Part shown: positions 1 to 11,900 of the stretch, piece by piece
How positions within the stretch are numbered: position 1 is the first letter of the stretch
Layout of the letters: each line of letters opens with the position of its first letter
NCBI RefSeq assembly: GCF_964355755.1
Contig: NC_092676.1
Coordinates: forward strand, 4,386,288-4,446,287
Direction of reading: 5' to 3'
Origin: Antedon mediterranea
Taxonomy: Eukaryota; Echinodermata; Crinoidea; Comatulida; Antedonidae
Length of the DNA stretch: 60,000 nucleotides
The notes under the pieces: generated by a model
What the model saw: only the letters and a program-made list of their open reading frames with translations
Database searches by the model: none
Told to the model about the DNA's origin: nothing
Made by a program: the position numbers and the translations under genes

Positions 1-245
1 TCATCACATTGATCATCATCATATTCATCATCATATTCATCATCATATTCATCATCATCATCATCATATTCATCATCATCATCATATTCATCATCATCAT
101 ATTCATCATCATCATCATGTTGATTACAATCATCATATTGATCATAATCATATTGATCATAATCATATTGATCATCATCATCATCATATTGATCATCATC
201 ATCATCATATTGATCATCATCTTGAATCATTATCATCATATCGTT
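1..245. repeat. (ATC/CAT)n simple repeat
   Basis: Almost pure trinucleotide repeat of CAT/ATC with ATT interruptions, lying in an intron of the clathrin assembly protein gene. It reads as an Ile/Phe-only open frame, which is a composition artefact and not a gene. Confidence 0.95.
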
Positions 246-2853
246 ATTATCATATTTTAAATATTAAATCATCATTGATTATTGTCTTCATTAAATAATC
301 ATATTTGTTATTAACATATTGATGATAATCGTGTTATTATCAGTTATATTGATTATTATCATCTTCATATTGATTATCATCATTATAATTATCATCATGA
401 TCAATCCTATTATCAATTCAAATCAATACAACCAGCAGTTTTGATTTATCATTTTAGCATACTGTACGTCAACAAATTTAGATTGACGTACAGTACACTA
501 CAATTAGTAGTAATGTTTCTTTCAGAGAATCAGGTTAACTTAAAAAATCATTCATGCATACTAATTGATGCAATGTAATCAACAAATCAGGTCTATTTAA
601 TTAGCTTCTTCCCCTATGACGTATTCCATTGATAAAATTTGACCTTTTTCCAATAGGCTCTCAGCTTAGAAAGTGGTTTGCAATGGCTGACCGATCTTCT
701 ACAGGTAGAGAATAATTTCTCATACAACTGTAAATGCACCATAGATAATTTATGTTAATAGTTACATGCAATATACTCAATATTTACGGCACAAAATATT
801 AGTTTTAATAAAGTTTTTTTTTGTTGCGTTGTATCATATTTCCGTTTTTTTTAATACATGCAATTTCTTTGCGTTGTTTTAGTTAAATTAATTTAAATAT
901 CTTTGGCTTTTAGATTGCTTCTCTATCTGGTACAACCAAAACAAAACTATAATTCAAATCTTTATATTATATAACCTTTTTAACTGGTTGCCATGGTAAA
1001 ATACTACTAATATACCAATTAACATAACTTTTAAAACGGTTTCATAAACTATTTTTAACTAACCCTTTTATTTAATTCGGTAATTATAATTATGTTTTAA
1101 CTTTGTGTTTTACGATTTTTAACCTTTAACCTTTTGTCCTTACCCTCTTAAAAATTAAAATATGATTTGATCAAGTGGAAATTTGAAAAAATGACGGTCA
1201 TTTCAAATGAAAAATACTTTTAAGAAAAATGTTGGGCTGTGTATTTTTTTCATTGTTGTCGTCATTGTTGCCACTAGCATTCATCATGTTTATAATAGTT
1301 CCATTGGTTTGTTTAAATCGGTCATCACCACAAAACATCATCTTTAATCAACAAGAATTAACTTATTTTTCAAAGAATTTCTGAATTATAATTTAGAATA
1401 GTATGCATGCACAATATAATTTCTGATTAACATTTTGAGATTTTATCAAAATGTGATTGTGTGTTTATTGGGATATTTTGGAATTTGTTAATAACATTTC
1501 TTTAATTTTATATGTGCATTTTTCATTTTTGTGAGTGTAAATTGTCTGAAGATTAGTTTAAAGGTCTGTCTACACTATGTGATGTACCCAGATATGATAG
1601 TGATACGACATGATCATGTCCATATATGGGCATGTGACATCATTTCGTTGTCACATACAGTTTGATAGTGTAGACAGAGCTTAAGGAATAATAATAGTAA
1701 AGATTCAGGATTGGGGTTTTTTGTTGGTTTTTTTAGGTAGATGTGGAAAAAACATAAATTAAGTGTGAATAATTAAACCAGATTAATCTGTGTTTTTAAT
1801 ATTGTGTATTTTTTATTAATTTGTTTTTAGAAATCAATTATAAGTCTTTATAAAATTACAAAGGCTCGTCAGATGGGCTCGTCAGATGGGCTCGTCAGAT
1901 GGGTTGCTTTTCATACTAATTAGCAAGTCCGATATCTGCCAGTGCCATTTCAATGTTGTCACATATTCACCAACATGTTAACCAATCATTCTCTAACAAT
2001 ATTTACATTCTTAATTTAAAATATTATTTTATTTTCAGTTTTTTGATATTACAGTAGTTAATATTTATATTATTTTGCATGTATTTAGTTCTATACTTAG
2101 TAATATTACTAATTGCTATATATACAGTAATAGATTGATAATTGATGATAAACCAACCATAACTTCACATATTATAAGTTTAAAAGTTTATTTGTTAAAA
2201 GAAATCAATCCTTTACTTTGACTGGAGGACAAAATCATAAAAAGACAATAACTAGAGGCTATACAGTTGTGTACCTTTTAGCTGTTCATTGAGAACACTT
2301 GCGAAAAAATGTAATTCTCGGGCAGGACTTAACCCACAACTTTAAAATCACTAGCGTTCATACTGTACCTCTAGAATACCACCGAGCTATGGTTGGATTC
2401 AATCCCCAAGAAAGCAGCGGGTACTGCGTTTATGATTATTGTAATAACAATAATATAAATAATAATAATAATAATATAATAATAGTAGTATTTAATTACA
2501 ATAATCATTATATTATAACAAAAGTAAAACTTGTACATTATTATAATTTATTAAGCATTTTTGGATTGTTTGACTTCAATTCATTTTAACTCCGAATACT
2601 AGAACAATCTGTGTGTATTTATAAAATCGTTATACCTCACAATAGTAAATAATGATTCATTACGAAGAAAATCACAATAACATTCAATTTTCAAATTAAA
2701 TTTCAACAAAAATGCTTCAATTGCATTTAAATGAAAAATATTCTAAACACATGATTATGCAGATTTTATAATTATATTCGTAAAAGCTTTTTATATTGCG
2801 GGTAAAAATCTGTGTGTAATTAAAATATTGATTTTCATATTTTGTATTCTTAG
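246..2853 (+). other. Intron of PICALM-like gene (5' part outside window)
   Basis: AT-rich intronic DNA with no supported exon. It holds one copy of a dispersed MITE (1562-1684) and a perfect 14-bp triplication (GCTCGTCAGATGGG, about 1863-1905). A short (AAT)n tract lies near 2455-2485. Nothing else is recognised. Confidence 0.7.
1562..1684. mobile_element. Palindromic MITE, family A copy 1
   Basis: The left end reads GGTCTGTCTACACTAT and the right end ATAGTGTAGACAGAGCTTAA, which are inverted copies. The interior carries GTGATGT and CATATATGGGCATGTGAC, shared with four other copies in this gene. The ends are bordered by TTTAAA and TTAA. Confidence 0.85.
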
Positions 2854-2930
2854 GCTCCAAGCAGTCTTCTCGATGCGTTAAAACAACATGTTCAGTCTAT
2901 GGAGTCTAGTAAAAAAACGCAATGGGTAAA
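2854..2930 (+). CDS. PICALM: PICALM-like exon a (post-ANTH helix)
   Basis: Acceptor TATTCTTAG, donor GTAAGT at 2931; phase 0 in, 2 out. It encodes APSSLLDALKQHVQSMES and then KKTQWVK, a close match to the PICALM segment following the ANTH domain (APSSLLDALEQHL in vertebrates). Confidence 0.93.
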
Positions 2931-5900
2931 GTAAGTAATGTTCTCTATTCTAAGCATACTCTGTAATTAATGATATAAATCAACCATTAGTTTTCAGTAT
3001 TTGTTTTGACAGTATTAATTTAAATGAACAGTAAGCTTTGTAAAACGACATAAATTGGTATGTCATCATTAGCATCCACATGATGCGAATAGCAAACATA
3101 CAGTAAATAAGGTTGTATGCTGGAGGCCAAGCTGATTATGGCACAGGCACAGTTTTGAGGCTCTTAATTGTCTTAAGCTCTGTCTACACTATCAAACTAG
3201 TTTGACAAAAAAAGTGTGATGTGTCCAAATATGGTAATGATATGCTCAAATATGGTGGTGATGTCCTTATATGGGCACATCACATGTTTTTGTCACATAA
3301 AGTTTGATAGTGTAGACAGAGCTTTATAAATTGAAATTGAATAAGGACTAAACATTAGGTTGGGATACAGTGTACAAATCTGGCTCTGCACTTAAAGATG
3401 GAAAGAATAGGAGTACCTCAGTGTTCTGGTTCATTTAAGATCCTGTCATTGTTACAAGATTTTTTTTTTGGAAGAGGGGGGTGGGGGGATGTAGACCCTA
3501 TTTGAATATAGTGACAAGTATGTATAAAGTGTAAATCACCTATTAGAATAACTCACCCTAAGATAAAATGGCACCTTTGTCATAATGCAAAACAGACCTC
3601 CCAGTCTCTCAATAACCGCCAGACAAAATTTTCTCCTGTCTCATTTTAAAGACTACAAACCGATAGTACATACATTTACCTTTACGAGGTTAACTAAAGG
3701 CAAAACAATTTTTTGGTGATGCCATCAATTATGATTTAGTGTTTTGTATTAAGGGAGCGTGCCCAAATGTTTTTACTCCGTTAAACTTGTTGTAACGCAA
3801 ATTTTACCGTAATATGCAAGCTAATTTAAATAGGGTTGGGCGTGTTCAGTGAGGCATATCAAGCCCTCCCTTTTACTAGCTACTATGCTGTTGTTATCAC
3901 TCCATTGTTTAACGCGTAATTAACGGGAGACCGGACATGCTGTTCAGTGTTGCGTAACGATGATTCCAACGCGTTATTAACAGTCCTTGTTATGGTATGT
4001 TGCGTGAAATCCTATGATGACTCAAAATAACGGGTTATTAGCAGTCCGGTCATTGTTGTTACAACGCGTTGGAACAACGTATATAATTATATTTATTAAA
4101 ATAATCATGTATAATACTATATCCTAGGCCTACCGTAAAATAAAAATATATATAGGCCTAGGCCTACACGGTAAAATAAAAATATATAGGTCTAAGCATA
4201 CTATTTACGATCCGATTCATGGTATTTTTTAGGCTGGTACGTCGGGCGACACGTGTCTAAATTTCTAATAGCCGACTTTCACCTGAAAAAAATACGTATT
4301 TTTTATCCCTGGATGTAACATGATATTGACGCGAATACCGCACTACAGAGAGCTAGGCCATGAACGATTCGTTAAAAGTACACCGCCAGACAATCGCGTA
4401 GCTATTGTTTAGATTACATACTATAAACAATTAATAACAAAGAAAGCCTAGAAAGATAAGCTCCTCCTCTCGTTAAAATTGTTAAATAATTTATTGTTAT
4501 TTGTATATTACATAAAACCTCAGTACTGTGGAATAATGCTACACTCTATATAGGCCTACTGTCATTCAATACTATCGTCCGTTAGCTCGGCGTTTAACGG
4601 ACACAAACACTCAGTAACCTGTGGAATAATGCTATACTCTGTATGCTGTCATTCAATACTATCGTCCGTTAGATCGGCGTTTAACGGACACAAAAACTCA
4701 GTAGATTGTGGAATGATGCTACTCTATTGTAATTCAATACTGTACTATCGTCCGTTAGATCGGCGTTTAACGGACACAAAAACTCAGTAACCTGTGGAAT
4801 GATGCTATACTCTATATGCTGTCATTCAATACTATCGTCCGTTAGCTCGGCGTTTAACGGACACAAAAACTCAGTAAATTGTGGAATGATGCTACTCTAT
4901 TGTAATTCAATACTATCGTCCGCCGTTAGCTCGGCGTTTAACGGACACAAAAACTCAATACAGTATACCATGGAGCTATAAAATTGTATAGCTCCATGAG
5001 TATACTGTGGAATGATGCTATACTCTATATGCTGTCGGCGTTTAACGGACACAAAAACTTAGTAAACTGTAGAATGATACTACACTCTATATAATAGGCC
5101 TACTGTCATTTAATACTATCGTCCGTAAACTCGGCATTTAACGGACTCAAAAACTCAGTAAAACTGTGGAATATGATGCTATATAATACTGTCATTCAAT
5201 ACTATCGTCCGTTAGCTCGGCGTTTAACGGACTCAAAAACCCAGTATACTGGGGAATGATGGTATACTCTATATGCAGCTGTCATTCAACACTATCGTCC
5301 GTAAACTCGGCGTTTAACGGACACAAAAACTCAGTAAATTGTGGAATGATGCTATACTCTATCTGTCATTTATTACTATCGTCCGTTAGCTCGGCGTTTA
5401 ACGGACACAAAAACTCAGTAATATAACCTGTGGAATGATGCTATACTCTATATTATGCTGTCATTTTAATACTATCGTCTGTTGGCTCGGCGTTTAACGG
5501 ACACAAAAACTCAGTAAACTCCGGGAATGATGGGTATTCGAATGATGCATCTATATACTGTCATCTATCGTCCGTTAACTCGGCGTTTAACGGAACAACG
5601 CACTGAATAGTAAATTCGCGCTTGGTTGAGAGCAAGTAGGGGAATTCCCTTTTTTGCGACGCCTCCCTACTGCAAGAAGGCAATGGCACATTGTTTTTAT
5701 ATATTTATTTTATATATGTACTGTTAGTGTTTTGCCTATTACACCATTTAGGCCTAAATAGATACAATAATTGTTAATGTACACAGTTTTTTTTTGTATT
5801 TTGTAATAAACATGACACCCTTGCAGCAGCATCACGGAGGCTGCCAAAAACACCGTGGTGCGTGTGTACATCGCATCGCGGTGATAAAAAACCATGTGCT

Positions 5901-8900
5901 TGCTAATAACGTGACGTCATATCGCCCAAAGTTTCATCCTCTGTTTTTGGACACACTCGAGGTCAGCGATAGTTAAAGTAATAATTTATTTACGTAATAC
6001 AATAATTGTTAATGTACACAGTTTTTTTAGTATTTTGTAATAAACATGACACCCTTGCAGCAGCATCACGGAAGCTGGCCAAAAACACTGTGGTGCGTGT
6101 TGTACATCGCTTCGCGGTGATAAAAAACCATGTGCTTGCTAATAACGTGACGTCATATCGCCCAAAGTTTCCTCCTCTGTTTTTGGACACACTTAACTCG
6201 CGCGGCAGCTACAGTCAGTAAATGTTTTAGCTCTAGATAGACGGCGACCGGTTTCTATATTGTTTGGTCCATACCATCGTCCATAAAGGCTATACATGCT
6301 GATACTATCGATACGACAGTCGGGGTTTTATCCGTGTTTACAATTTCGCCATTTTTTTTTTCGGTCAAGTGTACGGGGTAAAAAATAAAGAAGGAATTAA
6401 CGTCAAGCATGCTAAACAAAAAATTAGTATATTATAGGAATGTTCTATAAGTTGAAAATGTTCAACAAAAATTGTGGAATTGTAGATGCTGATAATTTAA
6501 TGTTGGGTAAGGTAGTTTTAACAGCATTTTTTTATTGCCGTCGAAATGACGGTTTACCACAACATCATTTGCAGTTTCAAGGCCCTTTCTACAGCAATTG
6601 CCGTCGATCTTCATATTATTATTAGATATTATTGTATTGAACTCTGTAATGTGTGGTGTGATATTGTCAGTACAGTACAAGGGTCCGTTAAATGAGCGTT
6701 TAACGAATATAAAAACGATCTGTTAGGTCGGCGGTTAACGGACGAAAACAACGGACGTTGTTCTTCCGTTGTACGCGTTAAATTCAATTTCATTGTACAG
6801 TATTAACCATGATACGCTCTGCTGAGTACAGACCGCCCAACTCATTAACGTTTTGCATATTATTAACGCATTTAAACGTCTATTAACGGAGTAAAAACAT
6901 TTGGGCACGCTCCCTAAGTATCCCAATATTTTATTGTTCCAAGTTGGAACCTGTGTAGACCTTATTAGAATAGTTGCCCTTGTTTTACTAAAGCTCTGTC
7001 CACACTATCAAACTTTATATGGCAGGAAAATGTGATGTGCCCATATATGGACATGATGATGTAATATCACTACCAGATTTGGGCATGTCACTACCATATT
7101 TGGGCACGTCACACTTTTTTTGTCAAACTAGTTTGATAGTGTAGAGCTTAAAGTTCCATCGCAATGAATCCGTCTTGTTTTCTCGTAGGCCAGCCACTAT
7201 TGCTACAGCAGTGAGTGCATTCACATCAAATCTAGCAAACATTGATCCTGAAGAAAAGAAGCAAGCTTTAGAAGAAGAACAATTAAGGCTTGCATCCATG
7301 AAGATGGTAAGAACATCACAAATGAGATGCGGTCATAAGCCCCATCCTGGACTTAAAATTCTAAGTTATGGTCATGGGTGTTAATTTACCAAAAAAACAA
7401 CTTGTGTATAAGTTATTTTTTAAAAATGTTTTTTCAGGGGACAATCTTTAAATCTTTAGCACCTTGAGCACTTTTAGAGGATATGTGCGCTATATAAATT
7501 ATTATTATTTATTATTAACATAATAAATGTTTGTATTCGTGAAATGGAGAGTATAATGAGAGTTAAATGACGGAATGGTCTATATGAACAAAAAATGAAA
7601 ACAAAAATCATATAATTATTATTATGATATATTTTAATTAACATAATATTAACTATTATCCACAGCAAACCCATACATCTCCTCCAGTATCTGAGTTGAG
7701 TGCAGCACCAACAAGTAACAATCCGTTTACAAACACAGCGCCACCACAGGCTGTGACCTCTCCGTTTACAAACACATCAGCACCGCAGGCTGTGACCTCT
7801 CCGTTTACAAATACATCAGCGCCACCACAGGCTGTGACCGCTCCAGTCACCGCTCCTCCTAGTCAAGATTTATTTAGTGTTGCCACAACGAGTAAGTCTT
7901 TGAAATATATTAACATTTTCTGGTCCAGAAAAGTGAATGTGTGTAAATAAAAATGGCAGAAAGTTTAGAAGGCAATTCGTCTCAGTGAATAAGCATATGC
8001 TGATCCAAGGTGGGGGAGGGGGCCCTCTAAATTTTGCTAATTGTAATGAAAAAGATAGGATACTAATTTTAGTTCGGCACCTAAAATTTGCCATCTTTAG
8101 GCCCTGGGGTCTCCCTTTCCCCCTATTCCATAATCCTGGATCTGCCACTAGATAATATATCAACTTATAATATATTAATTATTGGCAATAAATAAGCGCT
8201 ATTTTCTAAAATAAAGGGCCAGGAGATGGTTGTTTTTTGACTTCAATTATCAAAAACAAAACGAAAACAACATATGCGTCTACCATGTTTGTTCAGTACC
8301 CACAGTGTGTTATTCTATTCTAGGAAACTACAATGTGATTTTGACTTTCGGACAAAAAATCCCTTTCTTTTGTTGTTGACATTTTTTTTCCACAATCTTT
8401 TCCAAAACTTAAGGAGACAGAAAGAAATAAAATATGTTTACATTTCAATTTCATGCTCCAACCATTCTCATAGTGACATGCTTTAGTGGTGAACATGCTT
8501 GCTTACCAGAATCTGGGGTTCAAATCCTGGCACAGGTCCAGTACCAAAATAATTGTCATCTCAATCTTTAGTGCTTATGTTTTATTTTTCTGCTCAATCT
8601 TCTGCCAATTATCAAGTCAAATCTCATGGGCTCTTTCAAATGCTTTACATACGTCATGAATATCATACATAAAATCAGCCATTCATGTTTTAGATTCATC
8701 ACAATCACAGCCGACGAGTAAACCGTCAGAAGATCTCATGGGCTTAACACCGAATCCAATGGCTGTCGTCCAGGCTACATTGCAGGCGCAGTCACAAATG
8801 ATGCACCCTGGCATGCCGAGCGGCTCCCCTTGGAGCTCACCGAACGGTAAGACAAATCAGATCCGCGCTTGTAATCACATGATACTTGCATGATAATGCT

Positions 8901-11900
8901 TCGCTTTACATACACTCGCATTTATTCTTAAGCTCTGTCTACACTATTAAACTTGTATCACAAAAAAAGTGTGATGTGCTCGATTATGGTAGATATGACA
9001 TCATCATGTCCATGTATGGGCACATAAAGTTTGATAGTGTAGACTGGCTTTAATCATTTACTTTGCTTTAATAATATTATTACAGAAAATTAGACGGGTT
9101 TGTGCCAAGCCCATCACGCTAAACTGTAGGTTAATAAATCCATTTCCAATACTCATCAACCATAAATATTCATATATTAACAGCATATATAAACAGATTT
9201 AAAAATGTCTATATATTCCTAAAGAATTTTATCAAACTGAATTCTGTGAGTAACGAAAACTAATCTAATGAGTATAGTTCATTCCAATTTCCAGTACGTT
9301 CATGCATCGAAAGTTTAATGACTGGTTTTTTGTGCCTAAATGCCTGTGTGCGTATAAAACAAAACCATAGTTTGTGTGCAGAACGGCCTTGTTTTGTTTT
9401 TTTCACCGGATATAATACTAGATTGAGCCAGCTTGAACAACCTAAACTAGATTGAACCAGCTTAAGTCAACCTAAACTAGATTGAACCAGCTTAAGCCAA
9501 CCTAAACTAGATTGAACCATCTTAAGCCAACCTAAACTAGATTGAACCAGCTTAAGCCAACCTAAACTAGATTGAACCATCTTAAGCCAACCTAAACTAG
9601 ATTGAACCAGCTTAAACCAACCTAAACTAGATTGAACCATCTTAAGCAAACCTAAACTAGATTGAACCAGCTTAAGCCAACCTAAACTAGATTGAACCAT
9701 CTTAAGCCAACCTAAACTAGATTGAACCAGCTTAAGCCAACCTAAACTAGATTGAACCATCTTAAGCAAACCTAAACTAGATTGAACCAGCTTAAACCAA
9801 CCTAAACTAGATTAAACCATCTTAAGACAACCTAAACTAGATTGAACCAGCTTAAGCCAACCTAAACTAGATTGAACCATCTTAAGCCAACCTAAACTAG
9901 ATTGAACCCAGCTTAAACCAACCTAAACTAGATTGAACCATCTTAAGCAAACCTAAACTAGATTGAACCAGCTTAAGCCAACCTAAACTAGATTGAACCA
10001 TCTTAAGCCAACCTAAACTAGATTGAACCAGCTTAAGCCAACCTAAACTAGATTGAACCATCTTAAGCAAACCTAAACTATATTGAACCAGCTTAAACCA
10101 ACCTAAATTAGATTGAACCAGCTTAAGCCAACCTAAACTAGATTGAACCATCTTAAGCCAACCTAAACTAGATTGAACCAGCTTAAGCTAACCTAAACTA
10201 GATTGAACCATCTTAAGCAAACCTAAAGTAGATTGAACCAGCTTAAACCAACCTAAACTAGATTGAACCAGTTTAAGCCAACCTAAACTAGATTGAACCA
10301 AATATTGTCAGTTGTCAAAAATATTGCTAACTGGATGAAAGGAGTTGATAATTAGCAAATCAATTGTGATTGGCTACTGATTATATAACGTTTATGCAAC
10401 TCCTCATTATTGTGTTTTACTATTACTGTATATTTTATTTTTCTTATTTTATTGTTACTGCAATGTATGAATACTATTTCATTTTTTAAAATACTGAAAA
10501 TGTTTTTCATAGCTATACATTGTTATTAGTAATGTTTTCTTTTTCTCGTTCTCTTTATTCGGACACTTGTTTGGCTTTACACTTACACTTTGTCTTTACA
10601 TGCTTCGCTTGTTTTGATTCTGTGGATAGTTGGTCGTGCTTTGAAAGTACCACGCCCTCGTTCGCCATTCGATGACAACGTGGGAAATAGCGCATCTGCT
10701 CCTGCCAGCATCGTTGATAGCTTTCTTGGCGGTGATAATACACAAAGTATAGCATACCTGTTTATTACTTTGCTCTTTCTTTTGTATTTTCAATCTTTCA
10801 ATGTTTCGCACATTAAACGTATTTAAAGCACTTGTAATTTTTTTTTTTTTTACTTTATTGAATTAAATGTCCATATGTTAATGTTGTGATCAAAATTATA
10901 AGAAATGCAGTTATTTTGTTTCTTACATTGTCAGCATATAGTGTTTTGCTATATAAGGCCATATATATTTATAATTATGTTGACCAAATTTCAAAGTATA
11001 TAGGTAATAATCTTGACCTAGATCCTTAATGATCTGAAGGTATGATTCCACACCTGTTATTTGAGATATTAGGTTTGTGTCCCACCCTAAAAACAACTTC
11101 TTTAGTGATCTCACAATGTAAATATGTATGATTATTTTTATAACTAAAAATAATTCAATTGTTAAAAGATGAAGCTAAATGGCCCTGTTAGATATGAGGC
11201 TTCTATTCTCTAGGCTTGGCACCAACCAACCCGTTTACTAACACAGCAAAACCCAGCATAGGATCGCCGTCACGTGGCTATGAACGCCACAGCTGGACTC
11301 CAAGCATCCTAGAACCAGAGGGTGGCTTAGAATCTGGCGGTAATGCCGTCGCTGATCTGGAAGCTTTCTTCAGTTCACCCTCCGTGTCCCCTAGCGGAAC
11401 ACCTACTCGCCAAACAAGATCTGGTACTTTTTTGACATCTGTCATGACCCATTCCTCCTGTGTTTGGATGTTGTTGTGACTCCTCCCTCTTGTGTTTGAA
11501 TGTTTGTCATGACTCCTCCCTCTTGTGTTTGGATGTTTGTCATGACTCCTCTCTCTTGTGTTTGGATGTTTGTCATGACTCCTCCCTCTTGTGCTTGGAT
11601 GTTTGTCGTGACTTCTCCCTCTTGTGTTTGGATGATGTATGCATTTGGAATGTACTGTGTCTGGAAGTTATTAACCACTACCATTTTCCATGGTTTTTTT
11701 TTCAATGTCTAAATTCTTGATATATCTTTTATTTTTTTCTCATTGTTTTGAATTTTCTCCACAGTACTATATTTCAAGTGGATGTACTGTAGTTATAAAA
11801 TGAGTTGGACAGAATGATTGAAAGAGAATGTATTAATTTAAAAAGACAGCGGTTGAAGATAAATAAAATTTAAATATAATTGTTTGGATATCTTCAATAT

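Larger units (their letters stand above)
3753..6914. mobile_element. Non-autonomous PIF/Harbinger-like element, 3.16 kb
   Basis: The left end GGGAGCGTGCCCAAATGTTT and 12 further bases are repeated perfectly in inverse at the right end (6883-6914), giving a 32-bp terminal inverted repeat. It is bordered on both sides by TAA (3750-3752 and 6915-6917), a 3-bp TWA-type target duplication as in PIF/Harbinger. No transposase frame is visible. The interior holds a hairpin-bearing satellite (about 4500-5610) and a direct duplication of about 200 bp (5762-5955 and 6000-6198). Superfamily assignment rests on the TSD only. Confidence 0.8.
2931..7188 (+). other. Intron with two MITEs and a 3.2 kb foldback element
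   Basis: The 4.26 kb intron holds family A MITE copy 2 (3173-3325), a Harbinger-like element (3753-6914) and MITE copy 3 (6991-7150), which ends about 40 bp before the next exon. No exon-like sequence is recognised in the remainder. Confidence 0.8.

Noticed and set aside
656-703. Possible 48-nt exon between CCAATAG and GTAGAG
   Set aside because: It is open in phase but its peptide (ALSLESGLQWLTDLLQ) does not match the PICALM segment expected before APSSLLDAL, and the family has a residue pattern there that is absent here.
5710-6221. Overlapping 60-70 codon frames with similar peptides (TPLQQHHGG…)
   Set aside because: They arise from a direct DNA duplication inside a transposon and are open on both strands; no known transposase motif.
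9467-10151. LVQSSLGWLK-repeat frames on the minus strand
   Set aside because: Shadow of the 30-bp minisatellite in a PICALM-like intron.
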